Assembly (NCBI RefSeq): GCF_025118155.1
Contig: NW_026251390.1
Span: 992,001 to 1,056,000 of the forward strand
Origin: Cokeromyces recurvatus
Lineage: Eukaryota; Mucoromycota; Mucoromycetes; Mucorales; Mucoraceae
DNA: 64,000 nucleotides
Reading direction: 5' to 3'
A program made the translations under genes and the position numbers. Shown here piece after piece: positions 24,356 to 33,600 of the stretch (positions within the stretch are counted from its first letter, which is position 1; each line of letters begins with the position of its first letter). The notes beneath the pieces are model-generated. The model searched no databases. It was not told the origin of the DNA and was given only the letters and a program-made list of their open reading frames with translations.

Positions 24356-25752
24356 TTATAATAAATTGTCTTTAGATGATAAATATACATTTATGAAAAA
24401 AAAAAAAAGCAAATTGCATAATTCTTTAGCTTAAAGTAATATTATTAATTTAAACCAATAAGAAGTCATTTATTAGGAATACCATAATAGTAATGAGAGA
24501 AATTGTCATATGCATAAAGTCAAGCACTATTGGCATTTTGACTTTATCGTATACGCAGAATATAAGTTATCAAGTACTAGAGTCCGCTTTTAAAATAATA
24601 ATAATAGTAATAAAAAAGGTGTTATGTAAAATATAGATTCTTTGCTCAAATTGGTACTTATCCTTTCGTAACTCACTTCATTGTGTTAAGTCGTTCAAAC
24701 AAAGTTAGTTACTTTGGGAATAGACAAAACTTGATTGTGACAACTACTACTCTGCTTCTCTTGACATTGTAGTTTCTTTGTAGAACTCAAAATCTCTATT
24801 TAAATATTTACTTGAAACGTTCAATGAGTGGATCCTCAAAGAGAAGTATTAGCGGTGATGAGTAGTTGATTCTCAATAATATTAAAATAGCTGTTTGTGA
24901 TATAACTCAGAAACGAGTCTCTTTCAGGTCCTTTCTTAAAATCAAAATAGATAGCTATCAAGGTAAAGTAGTCAAAGTAATGTTTATCATACAACATACA
25001 AACCATTCATGAATGACTGTCTATATTATACCTAAAGGAATCATCATAGTAATGCATCTATTTTCCCTTGAGAGCATACAATAGCCCATGTTATTCGTGA
25101 TATACTGTTTGAACTTGATTACAAAAATACCTCCTGACACAGCATCAAATCTCTTTGTGTTGACGACTGATGACATAGTATCATCATTTACTAATATTAT
25201 TTTACTTATCTTCCTTCCTTTCCCTGTCATCATATTGAGCCGATCTGGAGAATACATTTCCATACTACATACTCTAATTTTTTCTTTTTCTTTTCTGTCT
25301 ACCAAATTATTCTACTTGAAAAGTACTGTATATATCATGATAATCTCCTAGCTTATGTAGTTCATTTTTTCAAGTTTTATTACTTTTTTTTTTTTGTACT
25401 GATTTTTCTTTCCTGTCATAAAAATCATTCATTTAATCAAAGTATAAACTACAGATATCTTTGGTATTTAACTACCATTTTACTAAGAAAAAGGAAGAGA
25501 GAGAGAGAGAAAGAAAGTAGGCATGTTCGTTTTACTTTACTAAGTTTTCATCACTATAACAAAAAAAAAAAAAAAAGACGATTAGACAGGATCACTACAT
25601 ACACCTCATAATAATAGCAATTAATATGAAGATGGTGTGTGTTTAGCTGATTTTAACTTTTTTTTTTTTAAAAAAAAAAAAGAATGGAAAGCATGGGATC
25701 CTCACATTATTCTTAAATATTCTTTACTTTAATACACCCTTATATTCATGGC
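24356..25752. other. Intergenic, promoters of two divergent genes
   Basis: 1.4 kb between the Atg38-like gene (-) and the PPR gene (+). It contains GA repeats near 25495-25520 and A/T runs near 25560 and 25665. Overlapping open frames on both strands at 25021-25350 lack any recognisable family and start or stop codon context, and I do not call them. Confidence 0.45.
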
Positions 25753-26763
25753 ATGCGGCATGTTCGCCTTCTTCATTTATTAACACCACACTTAACCCTT
25801 AAACGAAAGACCTTCACTCCATGTTTAGGTTGTGGTCGACCTATGTTTCTTTTCCAGTCCTATACCCAAGTAACTCCAACATCCACTACAACTTTACAGA
25901 AATATGCCCATTTACCCGCCAAAGCACGACCTGCCGAACCCTCTATTGCCATCACTAAGCTAGCAGCACGAGGAAGATTGGCGGATGCATTATCTGTCTA
26001 TCTTAAACTTTTAAAGGATGGCGGATTCCCTAGTCGAGAATCACTTTATCAGCTAACACTGGCCATGTATCAAAATTCAAATCTAACAGGCATGTACATC
26101 ATTCATCAAACTCTAACATCTTATTACAAACAAAATCCCATCATGTTATCTAAACGAAATGCACGATCCATGACTTACATGTACACAATGCTCATCAATC
26201 TTATTTCTAAACATTCTCGATCCGTCAACATGGACATCATACAACAGTTATGTAAAGAAATGCCTCAATTCACAAACAATGTTACTCTTCCACTGTATAA
26301 TACGTTAATCAAAATATTACTAAAAAAAAACTATGAGCAAGAGGCGTGGAAACTAGTTGAAGAATTACGTCGACAAAATATAGGGCCTAACATTGTTACA
26401 TATAATATTTTTATGAAACATGCCTATAAAAGAAAGAATTGGGAACGGTTCATACAACTATTGGATGAAATTAACCAAGATGAGAAGTTAGAGATCGATT
26501 GTATTACGACACATATTGTCGTGGATACGTTATGTAGCATGCATGCATTTGATAAAGCTTTTGATATAGTGGAAAAGTTATTTTGTCCTACTGTAAAAGA
26601 TAAATTCAATAGTTTAGAATTTAGATTAGATTTAATAAATCAAATAGAAAAAAAAAGAAGCTTAGCTCTACAAAACGCCGAAACATCAAAGAAAAAGAAA
26701 AGGAAAAAAGAAGAAGACGACGAAGAAAAAAAAAATCACCTTCTTAAAAATAAAATAAAATAA
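25753..26763 (+). CDS. Pentatricopeptide repeat (PPR) protein, probably mitochondrial
   Basis: Single-exon gene, 336 aa. The first 35 residues are Arg/His/Leu-rich without acids (MRHVRLLHLLTPHLTLKRK), as in a mitochondrial presequence. Helical-hairpin PPR units are visible: a degenerate one at about 70-105 (LAARGRLADALSVYLKLLKD), then at about 185-218 (PLYNTLIKILLKKNYEQEAW), 219-253 (IVTYNIFMKHAYKRKNWERF) and 254-288 (ITTHIVVDTLCSMHAFDKAF). PPR proteins bind organellar RNA in a sequence-specific way, so a role in mitochondrial RNA processing or translation is likely. The target is unknown. The protein ends in a Lys/Glu-rich tail encoded by A-rich DNA. It is shorter than most fungal PPR proteins. 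Confidence 0.85.
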   Translation: MRHVRLLHLLTPHLTLKRKTFTPCLGCGRPMFLFQSYTQVTPTSTTTLQKYAHLPAKARPAEPSIAITKLAARGRLADALSVYLKLLKDGGFPSRESLYQLTLAMYQNSNLTGMYIIHQTLTSYYKQNPIMLSKRNARSMTYMYTMLINLISKHSRSVNMDIIQQLCKEMPQFTNNVTLPLYNTLIKILLKKNYEQEAWKLVEELRRQNIGPNIVTYNIFMKHAYKRKNWERFIQLLDEINQDEKLEIDCITTHIVVDTLCSMHAFDKAFDIVEKLFCPTVKDKFNSLEFRLDLINQIEKKRSLALQNAETSKKKKRKKEEDDEEKKNHLLKNKIK

Positions 26764-27032
26764 ATAAACTTATTGTTTAAAAAGTAGAGCTTATTAAGTT
26801 AAAATATGTATCACATGATCAGAGGTTACTTATAATGATGAATAATAGAGAGAGAGTAAACTCTTACTACTATAAGAGACTTATTAAGCATTTATTATCC
26901 TTTATTAAGTTGTTATATGACCTGCTAAAATAAATCTTTGATTGCATCTAGTATGCTTTATTTAGAAGAAGAACAAAACAAGCCTTGATTACTAAGAAAG
27001 GAAGCATTCTTTTTCTTTTCTTTTTTTTTTTA

Positions 27033-27146
27033 GACCTCCGATTACAGTCGAAGAAACTAGGTTGGATCAATAAAAAAAATAAATTGGAACACCAATATGA
27101 AAATGGGACATTGGTATGAAAATAGTACACAGAAGGGAATATGGGA
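27033..27146 (+). repeat. Left terminal inverted repeat of the Fanzor element
   Basis: Begins GACCTCCGATTACAGTCGAA next to TA and runs inward to AAGGGAATATGGGA. It matches the reverse complement of 29191..29341 almost base for base over the outer 45 and inner 55 positions, but lacks a segment of about 40 bp present in the right copy. Confidence 0.85.
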
Positions 27147-27367
27147 CACGAATGAGAATATGGGACTATACTGAACAAATTTAAAGATTTTTTGCCTTGA
27201 TTTAAGGGTTGTAACCCTAAAAAAAAGCCAGCCTCTATAGTGCTCGTATCATTCTAGTACTTCATGATCTAATTGTCAAAGACAAAATTCATTTGTGTAT
27301 AATATAAGCTAGAATGCGAAAGTTGGCTGTATCAAGAACTTAGATATATAATCATGTATATGATCAA

Positions 27368-29126
27368 GTGCTTACACATTCCCAGTCATCCTCTATACCT
27401 AATGATATTCTTGCCCTTTTTGATCTGGATGTGGCCAATAATCTTCCAAGTTTCTTAAATCCTTTGATTTTAGAAGTGAAGAATCGCATGTCCAAGCTTC
27501 CAGTGTCTAAAGAAAGCTTAAACAATGAACCCTTCAAAAATCTATCCGCATTAAGGGCATATCCTTAAAAAATACGATGATATATACAAGGCCCAAACTC
27601 CTCAAAATGACAAAAGCGTTTTGATTAAGTCCCTACTTCCAAGACGTTTTAGTCTATTCCTAAATCCTGGATTGCACTAGCGATTCATAAAGATGGATGC
27701 TCAGAACCTAACCGGAATTTTCCCAGATGCTAAACAACAAAAGCAAGCTAATGAATCATCTCCTTTCGATCATAAACAAAGATGCTTCTATCAAATGTTT
27801 GACTTTAAGAAGCTGGGCATTCAAAGGTATACATTACTATTACATATATCTATAAATCAAGTTACTGACGAAAAAAAAAATATAGTTGTGAAAAGCTTCA
27901 AGCACTGCCTGAACAAAAAGGAAAGATGTTTCTCAATGGATTGTATACGAATGGCTACACGTGCAGAGTTCTATTTGCTAGAAAAGTGCTTCCGTCATCA
28001 CCAGAAGACAATATCTGTCTAGAGTTGAACGATTTTACAAGCGAAGAGGTGGACAGGTATTTCCGTCCATGTACTGTAGACCCAGGAAGACGGGGTCCTT
28101 TTGTCTCTTATCACGGTGGCACTGACATACATCGCTTGTCCTCAATCGAATATTACAATATGGGTGGAAGTGTAAGACGAATGAAAGAGCAACAGAAGCA
28201 TAAACAGAGACTAGGTATTGAAAAGATTGAAACAGACATTCCTTCGCCTAAAACTGTGTCGGTGGAACAATTTGTTTTGTATATAACTTACATGCTGTAG
28301 CACATGAATACTTTGCTTAATTTCTACAGCTTTGAAACTTCTAAGATTAAATGGTTGAACTACCTTAGTTCCCAAAAAGCCATCCAAGAAAGTGTCAACA
28401 TCTTATTAAATGGTGGAAAGAAGTATAATAAAAGCAGGAGAAAGAAGACAAAGGAAAACAGAAAAAAGAAGGAGGAAAATTCGCAAGCCTCGTACTGCTC
28501 AAGAAGAAAGAGTACTCACCACCATCCCAAAATCAGAAAGGTATACAATTTTTTTTTATTATTATTATTTCAGTAAACTCTAACTATTATATCTGTAACT
28601 TACAGCAGAAACAACAAAGTGTGTTTTGAAAAGGGAAACAGCAGCAAGATGCCTCTGGTGGTCTTTGGTGACGGACTAAAAAAAAACAAAGATCATAACA
28701 AGTTCAAAGGTCTCCGTCATGGCGTATCTAACAAAATATATCAACAATTAAAAACAAGACAAAGGCTTGGAGAACTCTTGCTATTAGACATCAACAAATT
28801 TAATACATCAAAGGTTATTAAGAAAAAAACAACACATAGTTTACGTATTGCACTTTCAGCTAAAACCAATCCTTTGTAGATCTGCAATTCTTGCTTTAAA
28901 AATGATATAGAAAATCTGAAGTGTAGGGAAGATGACCATGATCCATCAAGTATTGAAGTGTAAAACTTGCAATATCTTTTGGAATCGAGATGTAATGGCC
29001 AGCAAAAATATGTTTTACATAGCTCAGTCTATATGGAATGACAATGATCGCCCCACCGTCTTCAAACGACAAACCGCCACCACCATTATGGTTGTCTCGG
29101 CTCACTCCGGTGAGCCGACGACTTAA
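27368..29126 (+). pseudogene. Fanzor-type RNA-guided nuclease (TnpB homologue), broken
   Basis: Eukaryotic TnpB homologue (Fanzor). Recognisable blocks in order: MDAQNLTGIFPD at 27693, a 59-nt phase-2 intron (27827..27885), YFRPCTVDPGRRGPFVSYHG (RuvC-I, catalytic Asp in DPG), SSIEYYNMGGSVRRMKEQQ, a basic KSRRKKTKENRKKK stretch, PLVVFGDGL, GELLLLDINKFNTSKV, the zinc-ribbon pair CNSC and CKTC, and FWNRDVMASKNM (RuvC-III Asp). The order and motifs fit Fanzor1-type proteins of fungi. The copy is damaged: in-frame TAG at 27678-27680 and 28298-28300, a frame change near 27560, probably another near 28606, and one between the two Cys pairs (28880-28932). The N-terminal piece is 27368..27568. The frame ends at TAA 29124-29126. 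Confidence 0.8.
29094..29122 (+). ncRNA. GC-rich stem-loop at the 3' end of the Fanzor frame, candidate guide-RNA scaffold
   Basis: TCGGCTCAC (29097-29105) pairs perfectly with GTGAGCCGA (29110-29118) around a TCCG tetraloop. GTC/GAC extends the stem across one bulged C. It overlaps the last codons before the stop. In TnpB and Fanzor loci the omega/guide RNA comes from the 3' end of the gene and the adjoining element end, so the position fits. No transcription evidence exists here. Confidence 0.3.
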
Positions 29127-29190
29127 TGGTGTTACAGATAAGAAGTTGTAACAATTTTGATTTGACCAAACAAACTAAAGTATTTTAATT

Positions 29191-29340
29191 TCCCATATTC
29201 CCTTCTGTGTACTATTTTCGTACCAATGTCCCATTTTCATATTGGTATCCCAATTTTGCAACCCTGTCCTAATTTATTTTGGAAATGGCCAAAATTTTTT
29301 TTATTGACCCAGCTTAGTTTCTTCGACTATAATCTGAGGC

Positions 29341-29341
<1 letters not shown>
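29191..29341 (-). repeat. Right terminal inverted repeat of the Fanzor element
   Basis: Read from the outside on the minus strand it begins GGCCTCAGATTATAGTCGAA next to TA and ends AAGGGAATATGGGA, matching the left repeat. It contains about 40 bp (TTGGCCATTTCCAAAATAAA and the bases after it) that the left copy lacks. Confidence 0.85.
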
Positions 29342-29374
<33 letters not shown>

Positions 29375-29506
29375 CAAGTGGCTTTTTGTAAATTACCCAA
29401 TCATAGCTATTTGTGACTCTTCAAAAAAATTTTTGTATTTTTTGAAATAAAAAGTCGAGCAGAATATATTTCTTTTGTTTCCTTCTCTAATCATCATCTA
29501 TTAAAA

Positions 29507-30312
29507 ATGGAACATCAAGTATGTATCAAATAATCATTCATTAGCTATGTTTACTTAATTACTTACATATATTGTCTTCTTTATTAGACCGAAAGGGCCT
29601 TCCAAAAGCAAGCTGGTATTTTCCAAAACTCCAAGGATCTTAAGAAGCGTAACCAACGTTGGTACAAGGATGTTGGTTATGGTTTCCAAACCCCCAAGGA
29701 AGCCATCAACGGTACCTACATCGATAAGAAGTGTCCTTTTGTTGGTGAAGTCAACATTCAAGGTCGTATCCTTTCTGGTGTCGTTGTCTCTACCAAGATG
29801 AAGCGTACCCTTATCGTTCGTCGTGATTATCTTCACTATGTTCCCAAGTACAACCGTTACGAAAAGCGTCACAGAAACATCCCTGCTCATGTTTCTCCTG
29901 CTTTCGATAACTCTGCCATTGAAGTGTAAGTATTTTTAAAGAAAATATTCATCAACTATTGTTCGCTCAAATTTGGAAAACAAATGACTTTTTTGCCATC
30001 TTTTTCCTTTTTTTCGAAAGAAGATGACTTGTATTTATTATTATTTTTGTGCTATCATCATATTTCTCTCCTTTCTGTGAGAAGGGAAAAGGGTGCAAAA
30101 AGAGGAGTTTTTATTTTTGACGGACGAGGTAGTTGGTGAGGTAGCGGCTCAACCAAGCCTTTGACTCCATATATTAACTTTTCTTTCTTTATTTTTGTAG
30201 TGGTGATGTTGTTACCATTGGTCAATGTCGTCCTCTCTCTAAGACCGTTCGTTTCAACGTTATCAAGGTCACCAAGGCTAAGTCTGCCTCCAAGTCTTTC
30301 TCCAAGTTCTAA
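29507..30312 (+). CDS. RPS11: 40S ribosomal protein S11 (uS17)
   Basis: Small-subunit ribosomal protein uS17, 153 aa. Exons are 29507..29518 (only MEHQ), 29588..29925 and 30201..30312, all in phase. The protein has the expected TERAFQKQ start, [17 protein letters not shown], the uS17 core [20 protein letters not shown] and [15 protein letters not shown], and ends [19 protein letters not shown]...SFSKF. A first intron straight after the fourth codon is common in fungal ribosomal protein genes. The second intron (275 nt) is long for this window. Codon use is far less AT-biased than in neighbours, as expected for a highly expressed gene. A Fanzor transposon relic ends 165 bp upstream, so it borders or replaces part of the promoter. 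Confidence 0.97.
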
Positions 30313-30641
30313 GTTTATTAAAACTTAAATAAAACGAAAGCAATATTTTTTTTATATAATTATTTGTGTGCGTGTTCAATAAGAAGCACAAGATGAATTA
30401 CTTTATTTAAATTTAAACACTTAAAAATTTTCCCTTAATTTTATCTGACTTCATATTTTCTTGATTTCTTTCCCTTTTTTCCCTTTTTCCCCTCTTGACT
30501 AAAGTAAGTTTGTTACTTATGATTTGAACTAGAAGTCTTTTAATATTTCTCATTCAGAAAATTAAAAAAAAAAGGAATTAAACATACAAAGTATTACTTT
30601 TTTTTTCCTTTTTGATAAACTATTTCTTATTATCAGTATTA

Positions 30642-33600
30642 ATGATAATCAGCAGCAGCAGCAATAACTCTTTATTAAAATTTAAAGCCAGTGATCATAA
30701 TAGTAGTAAAGACGACAATCCCCGCCTTAATAATATATTCTCCTCTTCTCCTTTCTTACTATTATCAAGTGACATGATCGTATCACAACAAAATACCGTG
30801 CTGGCATGGTTACAGAAAGAGTTAACAATCTATATTGATCTCAACTTTATACCTTCCATCCCTCATTCATCTTCTTCTACAGACGATTGGCTTGGAGAAC
30901 CTCTTGTCTGTCTTGCTCATCGCTTTTTCCCCGCCGCCCTGAAAAAATTTGATCAAGCATTATCATCATCATCATCAACAACTGCTTTAGAATTATTCAA
31001 AAGTCGATGGCACATTAAATTTGAACGCACCAGTCAAGTTATGCATTACTTTAATCTCATCAAAACACATGTTGAACAACATAGGTCGCTTGCAACCAGT
31101 ATGGAACTTGATGTCCTACAACAGCACATCTTGGCCCCACTTAACAAGTTGTATCACCAACTAGTTATCACCCTTCCACCTCCACATCAACAAGAATCCT
31201 TATCTACTGCTAATTCTCCTCCTCCTCCTCCTCCTCCTCAACAACAACAATACAGTAACCATAAAAAGAAGATCGAAGCGGCATTAAAAAAAATAGAGCA
31301 ACAGCATGAATGGCTTCTATTTCAACAAACAATGGCCCGTTGTCAGTTACAGGATGACGACGACAACACTATACAACTTGCTATTCAAATTTCAACCATT
31401 GATGCTACTTATAAGGCTCTTTGTAAACAATTATATCAGCAGACAGCAGGAGAAGAAGAAGAAGAATTATCATCGAATACAACAACGACTCATCATTCAC
31501 AAGAGGCCATTAGGGTTGAGTTCACAACTATGGCTGCCTCTATCCATAATGAACTCGAATTCATACAGGCCAAGATGCTCAAGACGACGACAAGCGAGGT
31601 TAGCATTAGAGACCTTGAAGAGCGTTGTGATAAAATAAAACAGGTTATACAGAATGTGTTGCCAGAGCACGAGGCTCCATCTCTATCTATAGGTGATCAG
31701 GACAACAGAGGATTGTTAGAAAAATACCAACGCATTGCGGGTTGGGTAAAGGATGTGCGTATTTGGTTTTTAGAAGCTGAACGGATTCGTGTATGGATTG
31801 AAGAACGCATACATAAACTTGAGGGGATAGCGTCCTTATCGTATCTAGAGGAAGTTGAGTGTGAATGGACATTAGAGCAGGTTCATGAATGGAATGAGGC
31901 ACAGCGTGAATTAGAGGAGCAAGTAGAATTATTCAATACTCAGGATATAGCCCGGCTACGTACTCATGTCAAGCAACTCACATCAGGACAAACAGACTTG
32001 AGTCCTGCTGATACAACCACGATTGAAATCACATTTACAACCCTCATGACACTTGACAGACTCATGCATCTCTTGCAACGTCGCCATCATGAGCTTCAGA
32101 TGACTACATTGCGTTTACGTTGGGAGGAGGCCTATTCAAAGACAATCGTTTGGACTCGCACGATGACGGATAAAATTAAATCATTCACTGAAAGGGCACG
32201 TTGGAAACCGACGATAGATAATATCGTCACCCGTCTCGTTCAATTTGAACATCAGCTATCGTCCTTTGACCAAGATCAAGTTACAAAGACAATCAACTTG
32301 TATCAAGAGATGGATGATACAAGTCATATTGAGCTTCCTAATCATTTGGAATCAAGACAGGTCGCACTTGAAGAAGCCCTTCAATACCTCACACAACGTC
32401 TTACATTTGCTCGTCAAGTCGTTGAACAAACTTTGATGGCGGAAAATTTTTTTGAAAGGTCAGAGGAGCTGAGACAAGAAGGTGAAGCTTTATGTCATGA
32501 GATGATGATGATGACGACAACGGCACCATCATCATCAATAAAAATAGATGAATGCAATATGAAGGTGACTGCATTTCAAGAGAGTATCATAAGACTTGTG
32601 ACAATGAATATACCTTATCCGGAAGAAATCATAACTGGCCTCTTCTCTATGACACAACAAGCTGAAAATGAAGAGGCAAATGAGAGGATCCAAAGATTGA
32701 TCGAAGATCGTAAATCAGCTCTCACGCTCTTGAATGAATCACTCAAGCAAAGCCTGGTTCACTTACGACGTACCCTTCAGTTACAAAAGCGCTCCAAACA
32801 ACTACAGGATGAAATAGTCAGATTAGGAAGTTGGGTAGATGAACGTCTAAAGTCAATCGATCATGTTAAATTGGATGTATTCAGTGATAATAAATGTGCT
32901 CTAGATGAAACAGACCTTGCTCGTTTAAAAAGGGAGAGGGACGGCCAAGTTGTGAAATTGAAGGGAATAAAAGAAAACGAGTATCAGCGGCTACAGGAAC
33001 ATGTTCAAGAGCTAAAACAAGTTCATCTTTTAGAGTTATTGGAAACATTAGATGATCAATTGAATACTTTAGAATACGCACTATCAAAGCACAGTGATCG
33101 AATTGATATTTTGGAGCAACGTATCTATTGGGAATCACAGCATGCAAAGGCTTCGTTATGGATATCAACCACAACTTTTGAAGTTTGGGATTTCATTTCT
33201 CGAAGAGCACAATGGAGATCAGTAGATGATCTTGCTTTAACTAGATGCGAGTTTGAGGACTTGCAAGATAACATCCAAAGGTTTCATGTTGATGAACTTC
33301 AGTCTGCTAATATATTATTTAATAAATTAGTCTGTAGCTTTGGTAAGTTTCAACAAATTGAACTGAATAAAAAAAAAATAAAACTAAAATAACAATAACA
33401 AGAAACTCATATCTACTCTGTCTATACTATAATTAGAATCATTTTCGTTATTAGACAAAAGAACTCAACAACAACCAAATACACCAGAGCGTGTTCAAAG
33501 ACGACAGGATGCATTAACTCAGTCATTTCAAAACTTGTGCGATTTGGTTGAATTTGCAAATGCTGTTTTACAACAACGTCGGGCTCTCATTCATTTCTCT

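Larger units (their letters stand above)
27033..29341 (+). mobile_element. TA-flanked inverted-repeat element carrying a Fanzor (TnpB-like) gene
   Basis: A 2.3-kb element bounded by imperfect inverted repeats and by TA dinucleotides (27031-27032 and 29342-29343), the hallmark of Tc1/mariner-type integration. Its only recognisable gene is a decayed Fanzor-like nuclease on the + strand. There is no transposase in it, so it would need one supplied in trans. It lies between the PPR gene and ribosomal protein S11, with its right end 165 bp before the S11 start codon. Confidence 0.75.

Noticed and set aside
25021..25351. Overlapping open frames on both strands (about 90 codons each)
   Set aside because: They mirror each other, neither has recognisable motifs, and the region lies between two divergent promoters.
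31306..31638. 110-codon frame inside the spectraplakin-like gene
   Set aside because: Out-of-frame shadow of the large coding exon.
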